A DNA stretch of 64,000 nucleotides from contig JAHLEZ010000009.1 of the NCBI GenBank assembly GCA_020726505.1, forward strand, positions 1,240,001-1,304,000. Reading direction: 5' to 3'. Below the pieces are notes generated by a model. The model did not search any database and was not told where the DNA came from. It saw nothing but the letters and a program-made list of their open reading frames with translations. The translations under genes and the position numbers were made by a program. Origin of the DNA: Leptodontidium sp. MPI-SDFR-AT-0119 (taxonomy: Eukaryota > Ascomycota > Leotiomycetes > Helotiales > Leptodontidiaceae). Positions 53,395 through 64,000 of the stretch are shown here, piece by piece; within the stretch, counting starts at the first letter, position 1, and each line of letters begins with the position of its first letter.

Positions 53395-56300
53395 ATGATA
53401 GTATTAAAACCTCTACTAACAGCGAAGTCAATATCTACTTCGCTACTATTACCCTCATTTTCCTCCCCGACTTCTGCCTCTACACGACGAAGTCGACAAC
53501 CTCTCTTCGCCGGAGTTCTCCCTTTAACCTGCCAAGTCAAGCCGAAAGTCGTCCCTCCTTTAACAAAGCGATCCGCTATAGACGACGCCGATATGTCGTC
53601 TGCCTCCTCTTCCGTCCCCTTACCTAACTCTCCTAATACTAATACTCCTAGAGCTAACACACCTAGTGTCGGCCCTAGCTAAATAACGAGTCAGTACACG
53701 TCAGGAAGTAGTACAAAGCCTATAAGGACACACATAAGAGAGACACTATAAGAAACCCGACTTCACATTTTGAAAGAGTAACTTATAGAGAGTCGCCTAG
53801 AGACCTAGCGGTTAAAGCTGTCTCTTTAGTAACAACAGCGACTTCCTGCTAACGAGCCTCTACTACGTAGATCCACCCCTAGATCTATGACCTTTTAAGA
53901 AGGAGGGACTCCCCTCTAACCCTTAATTAAGAAAACTCCTGCCCCTAAGCTAAACAAAGGCAAAGGTAAGGTATAAAGTGCTCTTAACCCAAGTAAATCA
54001 CTAGATAATAATAGTAAAGACGGCTACCGACCTCCTCGCATCTTACGTCGTCGTTCTCCCTTTTTCTTTAAGATATCTTAGATGTCTACGGCCTCGCGAA
54101 TCGAGAAGATCCTTAACTTAAACGACAAGCTCTTAGACAGTATTAATTATAGTCTACGCTTATAGGAAGTCTAAGTTCAGAACGCCTTGCGCCGGTACGA
54201 CGAATACTTCGTCAACGACGACTATCGGAAGGACTAGCTACTTACATAGACGGAGGGAATAGCCCGCACGTTCTTAAAACCCTCTTTTTTGTCTCCGACG
54301 CTTAATAATAACGGAAACCTAGTAGATGCGCTTGACTTAATTAACTAAGTAGTCAAATTCTTAACTAACTCTTATAAGTAACAGATAGCGCGTAACCTCT
54401 ACTCCGCGTTAAAGATAAAAGCCGCAGGACAGACCTTTTAGGACTTCTACTAATAGTTTAGGATTCTTACTAGCTAAGGTAGTGTAACTAACAAGTCAAT
54501 ACTTAAAATAGACTTACAAGATAAGCTCTTATCTCGCTTACGCAAGCAATTGTTTTATAAGTATTAAAGAGCTAAGACTTTAGAAGAGTATATAGAAGTA
54601 GTCTAAGCTGAGGACTAAGGATAGATTATAGAGAGTATTATTTATACTAGTCACTTTAGCCCTTCAGCGATAAGTATAAATCCCCACCCCCGGTCTTAAG
54701 TTAATATTTCCTTAGGGACTACGGGAAAATCACTTTAAGTATTTACTACTTCTTCGTCCTAGAGAAGAGAGACTAGCCAACCCCAAGGTTAATAAATTTT
54801 TACACAAGCCGACACACCTCGTGGCCAAACACTAGCGAATGCCCCTCGGTATTTCTCTTAGAGACCCCCTAGTCGTGGTTATGCCTCCCGTGTTAACGAA
54901 ATAGAGGTAGGCGCCGACGACGGTGGCCCTATGTCTAATAGCCAAGCTATAAACGACAACGACAACTTGCTAGTGGAGGAACCTACCCCACAAGTAAAAG
55001 ACTTAGCCTAAGAAAAGGCTCCTTCTTAGGCATAGTACGAAATATGCGACATCTTAACTTTACAAAGCTTCTTAGCGGACTAGCACTTACCACCTGTATT
55101 ACTTTTTTTAAGAATAGACTTACGTATAAGCTACCCGTACTTTTTAATTCTAAAGCTAATAGTTATTATTTTATTAATTACTCTCTTTTAAAGTCTCTCT
55201 TTTTTTTCTTGAAACCTTTAATTCACTTACTGCCTTTACTTGTCCCTGTTAAAGGATTTAATAGTCGAACTGGCCGGACTATTAGTTATTATATTATATT
55301 GAATTTAATAGTTAACAAGCGTTTGTAGTTATTTACTCCTTTTTTAATTACTCACTTGGGAAACTATAGAGTAATTATTAGAAGATTATGGCTAAAGTAT
55401 TACGAAGTACTCTTAGATACTACTAAACGACGACTTATTTAGCTATCGGACTACCCCCTAATAGTAAACTACAGTAAACTAATTAAGGTCCGAGACCTAC
55501 GTGTATATAAGATTCACTAACGCCACCATCGCGACGCCGAGCGTAGAGACGCTAAGTTACGTAAATTTTGGAGCTGCTATAATACTTAATTTGCTAAGTC
55601 GACTCCGATAGCCAACTTACCCCCGCCTTCCGCGATAGGTATAAATACCTTAGAAACTCCATTAGAATCGGCAACCGCCAAAGCAAGGACTTGTAGAATA
55701 TTTAGACCTGCTGTTTACACGAAGTCTACGACCTTATATTACAATAACTATAGTAGCCCGCCACAAGACGGTTCTATGGCAAATTCTAGCCGGCGTGTCA
55801 AATCTAATTTCGACATACACGCCAATTACTCCCCTACTTTCTTAATAACCTCGGAACCTACTACTATCGATCCCTCGACTATTGCTAAGTCCAGAAAGCC
55901 AGCGATTACACCAATGGAAAATCAAACCCGGCATCCCGCGCAGTATAGTCGAATTATATTAGATGCCGAAAACGCCAAATCTACAGATACACGATCGACG
56001 AGCCTACGCTTGTAACAAGTCTCCGACGCTAAGTTACTCCTAAGTCGGAAAAGGACAAGTCTAGGAAATCCGCTGTAGTCGTACAAGAGGCATAGAGTCG
56101 AGAATTTATACCCCCCCGGAGACGAGCCCACGGCGCTAGTGAAGGAAATTCACCCCCCTGTCTCTTCGACACCTAATGTTTTGTTTACTTCTTCTTTCCC
56201 TCCTGTTTTAGGTATAAAATCCCCCATATACTCTTTACTTTCTTCTTTAATACACCCTTATAGTTATTTTGTGACTAAGTATATAGTAGCCTTTAAAAGT

Positions 56301-59300
56301 AGCCACGCCGCTGTTTTAATTAGAGAAGTTACGCTAATAATAAATTTTATATTAATCTCCGAGAGTTAGAAATACTCAGATCCGCGCCTTTCAGGCGTAT
56401 AGTATCGCCCCTAGTTAATCCCCGATACTAGTATTATTATTAAACTTACCTCTGTTATTAATCCTTTATATACCGCAAAGCTCTTACATTAACAAGTACG
56501 ACATATAATAAAGTATAAAAAGCGCGTGTACTTTACTACTAACAGTTCTTTACCTTAGCCAAGAAGTATATTAAATAACTAGCCTAGTCGATATATATAA
56601 CTGTCCCTACGACTAAATAACATATATATCCCCACTAAACTGGCCTAAACGGAAGTTACTGAGCCAGAGAAGAGAACCACTGAGCTTTTATACCCCCGAG
56701 ACTAGATTAACTCCCTCTAATTCGCTCCTTCCACGCGTAGAACGCATACCAAGGACTACGCCAATTCACTTCAGACTATATAAACGTAACTCTCTCTCGC
56801 ATACGAGTCGACTACAAATACACTTACTCTCCCTACCAAACGGACTCGACAAAAGCGACGACTATCGCCTTCGGCCGTTGAGATCTTCTCGATTAGCGCT
56901 ACAGCGTTCTATAAGTCGATAAAACGGAGGTCTAGAGATGAGATATTCGTAGTGACTCTCCAAGAGATCAATGCCCTGATTAATCAAAGAAACTAAGAGC
57001 AAGAGAAAGCCGCTACTATATTAGCTCTAACTGTCGAACTCACTCACTGTCGCTAGTTAGTTATATAGTTTACACTCTCTATTTAAGAGCTAGACACTAA
57101 ACTAATGATTCCCTTAATATACGCTAATTAAACTTACGTATTCTTTAAAGCAGAAAGTGATATTCTCCCCCCTTATCACTTATACAATCACAGAATTAAG
57201 CTAGAAGGAGAGGGTGAGAAAGTACTCAAGTATTCGCCCTTATATAAGATGTCGACTAAAGAGCTTGAGGCTGTTAAAGAATATATTATAGATAACTTAG
57301 ACAAAGGATTTATTAAGCCGTCTCAAGTACTATTTGCCGCCCCTATTTTCTTTCTCAAGAAGCCGAATAGCTCCTTGCGGTTATATATCGACTTTTAGGT
57401 GCTAAATTCCCTCACTCGAAAGGACCGATACCCCCTACCTCTAATTAATAAGACGCTAGCCCACATAACTAACGCTCGTATCTTCACTAAATTAGACATT
57501 CGTTAAGCTTTCTACTAAATCCAAATGGACCTAGTATTAGAGGAGTATACTACCTTCCACACGAGATACAGCGTATATAAGTATAAAGTTCTTCTATTTA
57601 GTCTAACTAATGGCCCTACTACTTACTAGTGTTATATAAACGATATTCTCTTCGATTACCTTGACGATTTCTATATAGCGTACTTAGACGATATTCTTAT
57701 ATACTTTGAGGACCCCTTACAACACTAGCTCCACGTCAAAAAAGTGCTTCAACGCCTTCACGACGCTAGGTTATAGGCCGACCTAAAGAAGTATAAGTTT
57801 AAAGTAACATAAACTAAGTACTTAGGATTTATTATATCAACTTCTGGCCTAGAAGTGGATCCCGAGAAGGTCTCTGTGACGCAACGGGCTTTCCAATTCC
57901 TATATACGTTCTTAGAATACAAAGTAAAGATTAAAGATCAAGAGATCAAGAGAAGTTAAATAGGGGCTCGCGGCCTGAGGCCTGCAAGGCACTAATCCCA
58001 TGGCGATGCGTCAGCTCGTCACAGTCTCTGTCGTTCGTGAATAGACTTACTTTAGCTTTGTCAAAGGTGTGTAGTCTTTCCTTAGATTTTGTAACTTCTA
58101 CTAGAGATTCATCCGAGACTATAGTATTATAGCGAAACCTCTTATTTAGCTAACTAAAAATAACGTTCCTTTCCGCTTTACCGCAAAGTGCGAAGACGCC
58201 TTTGACTTCCTTAAACACACTCTCACGTTCGCACCTCTCTTGAGACATTACTAATAAAATTTACCCTGCCTCCTAGAGACGGATACTAGTGATAGTGTTA
58301 TAGCCAGAGTCCTTTCTTAATAATACAGCGACGACTAGTTCCCCGTTACTTTCTTTTTAAAGACTATATTACTTACTAAACTTAATTACGTAGTATATAA
58401 TAAAAAGATACTAGCCATTATTAGATCCTTTAGGCACTAGCGTGCTAAATTAACAGGAGCCCCTTACTAAGTCTATGTAGTAAGAAACTATAAGGCCTTA
58501 GAATACTTTATAACCTTTAAACAATTAAATACTAAACAAGTACGATAGGCAGAGCTTTTAACGGACTACAATTTCATAATCACGTACCGCCCTAGAATCT
58601 ATAACCCCTTAGCGAACGCACTTTCTTATAAACTAGACGAGTTAAATTAATAGAACTTTACAAAGAAGACTTAACGCCTTTAATAGCTCTTACGCCAAGA
58701 CTAAGTAAACCCTAGCTTACTGTCTATAGAGTTGCGGCCGTCTAACGACGTTAACGCGCTAGTGGTCGATATTAAGCTCGCTACCCTCACACTAATATTC
58801 TTTGTCGTAAAGTAAATCCTAAAGGCTAATTATACTGCTCCTTCCTTATAGGCTCTACGTAAACAAGCTGTATTAGACTCTCTAGGTAAACTCAGCCTAG
58901 AGGGTGACCTTTTACTTCACGACGGCCGCCTCTTAGTCCCCGATATCGATTACCTCTGAACCCTTTTTATTAGAGAGGTCTATAATCGAACCACCACGGC
59001 GCACCCCGGTGCTAAGAAGACGATCTAAATACTCTCTTCTTAGTACTAGTGGCATAAAATCACGTTTATAGTTTAGTAGTATTATCGTAATTGTTATATA
59101 TGCCGACGAATTCCGGATTCCTTTATCCTCTCCCTATTCCGTCTCGACTATGGGAACATATCACTGTAGACTACTACTCCTTTACTAAAGACAAGTACGG
59201 ATTCGATAACGTCCTCGTCTTTATTAATAGATTCAGTAAACAAGTTATTAATATCCCCTGCCAGAAGAAGACAAATGCCCGGAAGCTAATTACTATATAT

Positions 59301-60362
59301 ATTTATTATGTGTATCGTTACTTTAGAGCTCCCTTGACTATTACGTCTAATAGAGGCCCCTAGTTTGTCTCTAGGTTTTGGATTGCCCTCAGTAAGATCC
59401 TCGGAACTAAGAGATAACTGTCGGCCGCCGACTACCTATAGATAAATAACTAAACCGAAGTTTACAACTAATACTTATAGAGACGACTCCGACCTTTCGT
59501 TATATATTACTAAGACGACTAGTTAAAGTACTTCCTTATTATAAATTACGCCTAGATGTCCCTCTTATACGATTCCCTAGGGGGACTCTCTTTATTTAAA
59601 GTAATCTATAAATACGCACTACGCACGAATTAGGACTAGAAAATTAACTTACTAAACTTAGTTACCCCCGTTAATAAGTTAAACACTTAACAAGCCATTG
59701 ACTATACTTAACGCTATAAAAAAGTATAAGACATAACTCGGTCGAACCTCACTGTGGCCTAAGTTAAGATAGCTAGGTCCTATAACGCCTCTCGCCACGA
59801 TATCGACTTTAATAAAGAGAGCTTAGTCTGGCTCGACATGCGTTACTTCAAGACACTCTATTTATTTAAGAAGTTAGATATACCGACTAATAGATTATTT
59901 AAAGTACTCGAGAAGGTAAGACACTCGTACCGCCTAGAATTACTAGCGAGTATAAAGGTCTATAACGTCTTTCCGGCTAGCAAGCTACGCCGGGACCCTA
60001 ACGATTTCTTACTAAGCCAAGTACAAGATGCCCCCCCACCGATTAATATTATAGGCGACGACGAGTAAGAACTAGAAGAAGTGCTTACTTGTCGCAAAAA
60101 AGGCAAGACCTTATTTTACCGTATTACTTGGCTTAACTAAGACGTTAATTTAAACTAGTACGACGCCTTTGACCTCAAGTATACGCCGTATAAAGTTAGG
60201 GATTTCCACCTTAGTCACCCCGAGTAAGTAAGACCCCTTATTAAGCTACTTAAATAAATCAAAGTATAGGAAGATAGTATTAACGACTACGACGACCTCG
60301 ATAGTGACAAGGAGATAGACTAACGCTCGAGGACGAGCTTTTTCCGGAGGGGGGGGGGGGGT
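53395..60362 (+). pseudogene. Gypsy 2 gag-pol pseudogene
   Basis: Gag at about 53395-54700 (an open 95-codon start, later RNLYSALKIKAAGQTF, KIDLQDKLLSRLRKQLFYKY). Protease region near 55040-55450. Reverse transcriptase at 57180-57870 ([47 protein letters not shown]), interrupted at 57875-58023 by a solo LTR and continuing with RNase H. Integrase near 59090-59360, with HITVDYYSFTKDKYGFDNVL, INRFSKQVINIPCQKK and YRYFRAPLTITSNRGP. The integrase C-terminus at 59838-60068 reads RHSYRLELLASIKVYNVFPASKLRR, and a chromodomain lies at about 60080-60200. Stops are TAG/TAA/TGA at expected Q and W codons. Confidence 0.82.
57875..58023 (+). repeat. 149-bp solo LTR nested in gypsy 2, GTCTC target duplication
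   Basis: Begins TGTGACGCAACGGG and ends CAGCTCGTCACA (7-bp terminal complementarity TGTGACG/CGTCACA). GTCTC occurs at 57870-57874 and 58024-58028. Removing it restores the reading register of the reverse transcriptase region. Its GC content is higher than its surroundings. Confidence 0.85.
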
Positions 60363-60364
60363 AG

Positions 60365-60613
60365 TGTGACGACCGGCGCTGCCTAGAGCCTCATTTCCAC
60401 CGGCTCCACTTAGTACTGCCTGATTAGGACGTACTGAGATTACTATAGTACTAGGCATACTAATCTCTTATATATAAACTTCTTCTTTCCTTACCTTCTT
60501 TCCTCTATAGTTGTAGATTCTAAGTTAATACTTAGTATCGTCATATGTCTCCTGTGTTGATATATGAGGCGTCAGTTACACGTGATTGCCGTCTTTCTAG
60601 GGCAAGCGTCACA
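60365..60613 (+). repeat. 3' LTR of gypsy 2
   Basis: 249 bp, preceded by a G-run polypurine tract (about 60349-60361) and GTAG. Confidence 0.9.
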
Positions 60614-60657
60614 CCTACTGCGCTTCCTCTCTTCTGATTGGCTTACCTATTTTCACA

Positions 60658-60881
60658 TTAAGTTTTATTATATTTGGACCTAAGGGTACGCTTAGTATTT
60701 AGAAGAAAAGACAAGGAAAAAAGAGCTATATAGCTGGCTCTAGTTCCTGTTTTTATATATAAAGGGAACAAGGGATACGCGCTAGTCCTGATTAGGCCTA
60801 CTAGGTCGTATTCGCTACTCTGTCGCATATTATATGCGACTTTCACTTATCTCCTTATCCCGTGACTTTTATACCGTAACA
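60658..60881 (+). repeat. Diverged fragment related to the family B LTR
   Basis: TTTGGACCTAAGGGTACGCTTAG and AGAAGAAAAGACAAGG match the central part of family B LTRs; ends with CCGTAACA. The first about 40 bp are missing and the rest is strongly diverged. Confidence 0.6.
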
Positions 60882-61182
60882 CTACCCTAACAGTATTCCT
60901 CGGCGCATTACACAGTAACGCTTTTACTAATTGGCTGAAGCAGTGGCGGGAAGGTCGTCTTAGCTGCATAAGTATTATATAATAACGCTTTTGCTGACTG
61001 GCCGCATTTATGGCAGTGCGCGAAGCTAATTGGCCGTATTAATGACCGTGGCATAGGCCGTACTTTATTAAAACTATCGCTGTATTAAAACTATAGTGGC
61101 AGTAGTTGTAATATTAGAATAATTATTTAAAATCGTAAGTAAAAAAGTAAAGATTAATTTAAGTAATTGCTATTACTAATAC
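60882..61182. other. Spacer without recognised features
   Basis: Contains two partly repeated pieces (AACGCTTTTACTAATTGGC and AACGCTTTTGCTGACTGGC), suggesting an old short tandem duplication. No coding content. Confidence 0.4.
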
Positions 61183-61484
61183 TGTTACGACCTACGATGC
61201 GCCTCGTATTCTAACCGACACGGGCTCGTAGCATCGCTGGCTATGCGACGGCGCTAAGCCTAATAGGGAAGACTAGGTGGCGAGCCTGCGATATGTTAAT
61301 GTGAATAGCGTTCGACTACGTTAGGCCCCATTAGGAGGGTCCTTCATGTATTTATACTCGAGCCCCCTCTTATAAAGGGCTCTCCTTTTCTCCTTATCTT
61401 TTCTTCTCGATTCTGAGCGTAGCTTTAGGTCCAAATATAAAGCTAGAGTTAACTCGCCGTATTAACCTTTTACTAGCCGTAATA
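61183..61484 (+). repeat. Family B LTR, plus orientation
   Basis: TGTTACGACCTACG ... CTAGCCGTAATA (final C-to-T change). About 302 bp. No exact target duplication visible (AATAC versus ATTAT). Confidence 0.85.
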
Positions 61485-62119
61485 ATTATATTAAGAACTT
61501 ATAAAGCGGATTTTTAGGATTTATATAGTAAAGTCTAAGACGGCAAGATCTTAGGTACTTTTAATAAATAAGAACGAGAAGATATTTAGGGCAAAGTACT
61601 TTCCGCCTCTATCGACCGCTTAATCCCTTCTCTCTTTAGCTTCTCCGAGGACCTTAATTACCTAAGAAAAGTCGTTAATTATATAAAACGGTTATTCCCG
61701 CTCTCGCCTCGCGGCATCGTCTCCTTAGCCTCAAAAGACGCATTCTTTAATACGAATTATAAAGCCGGTTAGTATATAATCTAAGAATTAAAGTTTACTT
61801 ACGTATTTTAGTTTAAAAGCTAAATAAACTAAGTAAATCTTAGGTAATAATAAATATAAATGTTTACGATACGTAATTACCCGTAAGTACTCGCGAAGCC
61901 AAAGAAGAAGAACTTATTAATAAAGCTAATTAGTAAGAAGGCGAATAAGATTATCTTATATAAGTTTATTATATTAGCCTCCCGCTTAAGATATAAGTTT
62001 AAGCGAATACGTAACTTAATCTAGCGATTACTCGATAAAGAAATAGCTCGGCATGCCTTATTATAAGCTTAGAAACTTGATTATTATAAGTATAACGAAG
62101 CGGCGCTCGAGGACTATAT
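61485..62119 (+). pseudogene. DUF3723-family relic
   Basis: Plus-strand translation across stops shows FSEDLNYLRKVVNYIKRLFPL, SLASKDAFFNTN, then LAKPKKKNLLIKLIS, FIILASRLRYKF and LLDKEIARHALL, followed by YYKYNEAALEDYIVRM. These are landmarks of fungal DUF3723 proteins, a family of unknown function that is frequent as cargo of Starship giant transposons. Several TAA/TAG codons mark it as dead. The N-terminal part is absent; a family B LTR abuts its start and repeat C abuts or overlaps its end. Confidence 0.7.
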
Positions 62120-62412
62120 TGTGAGAATGGGTGAGCCAATCAGAAGAGAGGAAGCGCAGTAAGTGAGGACACGTGATTAGAGACAAAGTAAATTGCTTGC
62201 TTGCTTAAGAGAAGAGCCATAAGGGCTCTTCGGTAGTTATATACATAATATTAGCTTCTCTAAAAGCTTCGACGACTACGTAATCGATTACGTGGCTCTT
62301 ACGGACTACGTAATCGAATACGAGAGTAATTTCCGGGCCGCGTAAGCAGTGGAGATTACTCCGGCTATTCTCGCGTAGAATCGGCACGAGTTACCGAAGT
62401 CAAAATCTAACA
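62120..62412 (-). repeat. LTR-like repeat C, intact copy
   Basis: 293 bp, TGTGAGAATGGG ... AAATCTAACA on the plus strand; the inverse of 52769-53014 plus 60614-60657. It is followed at about 62434-62470 by a family B LTR end (GTATTAACCTGAGGCTAG CCGTAACA-like). Confidence 0.75.
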
Positions 62413-63425
62413 CTTAAGTCACTTATGCTTGTATAGAGCCGTCGTATTAACCTGAGGCTAGCCGTAACACTAAACCGATTTCCTTTTATATATTATAAGT
62501 AATATAGTTTTGCGACTAGTAATAAAGATATATTTAATAAACAAGGTATAATTCCGAGAACTAAGCTATTTTCGCAGAATAAAACGTCGATTTGCATAGG
62601 TAATAACTAAGCTATTAACTCCAAAGCTTTTTATAATTCCTACTTTATTTATATTTTATCGATTTTCTAGTAAAATTACCTTAATTACTAGAATCTCTAG
62701 TTTCTAAAACTAAAGCTTAATAATTTCAGTAATCATATTATTAACACGTATAAAATTAATAGAATATTACTTCTTAGTATTTAAAATAAGATTCTGCTTA
62801 AAAAACTATTATACTTATCGTTTTCCGAGTAATATAAGGTCTTCTTAAAGTACGTAAAACCGATTTCTAAAATACTGTACTTACGCATAAGTAATACTAA
62901 ACCTTAATATCTCTTAAGTCAAAATCCAGTGTATAAGACGCTTTTTTAACACTATAAGTAGCTTTTGCAAATAACTAGCAGCTTATTAACAGGTAGTTAT
63001 ATTATAATATCGGCTCCGGAGGGTAGACTCTAGTATGCCTTATTCTTTTACAGCTTATTATAAGGACTTGCTATTTTTAATCGTATTAAGAGCTAGAACT
63101 ACGTTGTTTTTAAAATATTTTAGCATAATAATCGTCTCAATATTTATTCTAAAAATTAAGAAAATCGATAAGAGAATAAGAGAATTATTAATTATTAAAA
63201 GTAAGTAAGTAAAAAAGCGGTGTACTAAGCGAGGTGCGCGGAAGGGGGGGGGGGGTGGGGACTTATTAAGTACATAAGTGCTGACGATAGGTCTTTGTTA
63301 CTAATGATTATCTAGCTAGCTGTTACCTACTGAATCAATTGGACTACGTTTCGCTTTCGAATTGGTCTAATCCAATTTTTGAGAGGTATTGGATTGACGA
63401 TGCCCTCATTTTGTTGGCACCGACG
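62413..63425. other. AT-rich spacer with a G run
   Basis: Nothing coding recognised. A run of about 12 G lies at 63246-63257, resembling the homopolymer borders of the MITE and of the gypsy 2 polypurine tract, but no matching second end was found. Confidence 0.45.
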
Positions 63426-63614
63426 TCAGTTGCTATATTCCTTAGGCCTTTTATAGCTTCCTTGGTCTACTACATCAAAGCTATGCCTATCCGCTTGGGA
63501 CTCCACGTTCGAAATTAAAAATATCGTATTCTTATTCCCTTCTCTAATTACTATATTATAATACTCCCCTAGCAGTGCGTACTTCTTTCCCTTATCATAA
63601 GTCCTCTTAGCCAT
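63426..63614 (-). CDS. Short open frame of unknown function (62 codons)
   Basis: ATG start. The product is charged (MAKRTYDKGKKYALLGEYY). Coding-like but broken sequence lies upstream on the same strand to the window edge (ELRLEKLDIVVKIQEILIQQ), so it may be the end of a decayed gene or element gag. Family not recognised. Confidence 0.25.
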   Translation of the reverse strand: MAKRTYDKGKKYALLGEYYNIVIREGNKNTIFLISNVESQADRHSFDVVDQGSYKRPKEYSN

Positions 63615-64000
63615 TTTGAAAAAGTTATTAGCTTATTATGCAATAAGTGAAGTCGGGTTATTATAATTTACCTTTATCTTAAGCGCGATTCTTATATTAT
63701 TTAATAAAAGATTAAGGGTTTCGCTTCTATTATTATTTACTTCTAAAAAGCGTATAATAATGGTATCACTAGTTTTCTCCGCGTTTATTTCTGTAGGCTC
63801 TATTAGGACTAGAGGGGATTAGTTAGTAGGATACAGAAACTTCGGATTAAGACCTACTAAAGAGTATGTCTTTCTCTTAAGTTATTTCACCAGCTTCCAC
63901 CGAGGGTTCAGTTACTCTTTGTTGGATTAATATTTCTTGTATTTTTACCACTATATCCAGCTTTTCTAGCCTTAGCTCTTGTATAATATCTCTCTCTCGC
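63615..64000 (-). other. Possible decayed coding sequence at window edge
   Basis: Minus-strand translation gives amphipathic, coiled-coil-like stretches broken by TAA/TAG codons. The feature runs beyond the window, so it cannot be identified. Confidence 0.25.

Larger units (their letters stand above)
53015..60613 (+). mobile_element. Gypsy/chromovirus family 2, full length but RIP-damaged
   Basis: 249-bp LTRs at 53015-53263 and 60365-60613 (TGTGACGACCGG ... CAAGCGTCACA, the left copy with transitions at its end). Target duplication CTTAC (53010-53014) / CCTAC (60614-60618), differing by one transition. Inside, gag, protease, RT, RNase H, integrase and chromodomain follow on the plus strand, all interrupted by stops. 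A long G run precedes the right LTR (polypurine tract). Confidence 0.9.
52769..60657 (+). repeat. LTR-like repeat C, split by the gypsy 2 element
   Basis: Parts at 52769-53014 and 60614-60657 are contiguous when the gypsy 2 element and one target duplication are removed. They match, inverted, the intact copy at 62120-62412. It starts TGTTAGATTTTGAC and ends TTTTCACA. No 5-bp duplication of its own was found. Confidence 0.75.

Noticed and set aside
1..64000. An intact Starship giant transposon spanning the window
   Set aside because: The DUF3435 and DUF3723 copies are pseudogenes, no boundary repeats are seen, and relative orientation and position do not define an element; only a relic hypothesis is kept.

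Overview
The window looks like a chromosomal segment of a filamentous ascomycete (Pezizomycotina). Genes have short introns (about 50-125 bp, GTAAGT-like donors, CTAAC/CTGAA branch motifs). Typical fungal families are present (HET domain, DUF7924-like, fungal amidase, CmcJ/asaB-like oxidoreductase). Most repeat copies carry transition-only damage, with CAA/CAG/TGG codons turned into stops, which is the signature of repeat-induced point mutation (RIP). The layout is 'two-speed': gene islands of ordinary composition at about 9.7-17.0 kb and 30.5-49.5 kb sit between long blocks of nested, decayed transposons.

Region by region. 0-9.6 kb: a copia integrase relic interrupted, at an AAT microsatellite, by a RIP-damaged 7.9-kb copia element (LTRs 865-1153 and 8512-8800), itself interrupted by a Tc1/mariner-type element (2569-4151); then a transposase fragment. 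9.7-17.0 kb: a complete 5-exon oxidoreductase gene, a decayed unknown gene, a fungal membrane-tailed protein on the minus strand and a 4-exon amidase on the minus strand. 17.0-21.5 kb: an AT-rich desert with three copies of an unnamed repeat, two small solo LTRs in opposite orientations, a larger solo LTR and a 7-bp tandem array. 21.5-29.4 kb: a minus-strand gypsy/chromovirus, then a truncated second gypsy whose LTR carries a 613-bp MITE. 29.4-30.5 kb: a pogo/Fot1-like transposase pseudogene.

30.5-49.5 kb: an intact HET-domain gene with an F-box-like N-terminus, a relic of a DUF3435/FluG-type protein (the family of Starship 'captain' tyrosine recombinases), a DUF7924-like gene with three exons, a broken second HET gene, a young complete copia element (41160-46432, identical 171-bp LTRs, CTAGG target duplication, one open 1492-codon polyprotein) and a membrane-protein gene with one in-frame stop. 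49.9-64 kb: a Tad-like LINE relic with a nested solo LTR; a 7.6-kb plus-strand chromovirus inserted into another repeat and itself carrying a 149-bp solo LTR; further LTR fragments; a DUF3723 relic; and AT-rich sequence without clear genes.

How it fits together: there is no operon or clear metabolic cluster. The functional content is a few isolated accessory genes (self/non-self recognition, secondary-metabolism-like oxidoreductase, amidase) in a transposon graveyard, plus one unmutated and potentially mobile copia element. The co-occurrence of DUF3435 and DUF3723 relics with HET genes recalls Starship giant-transposon cargo, but both are decayed and no Starship ends are visible, so this is only a hypothesis.
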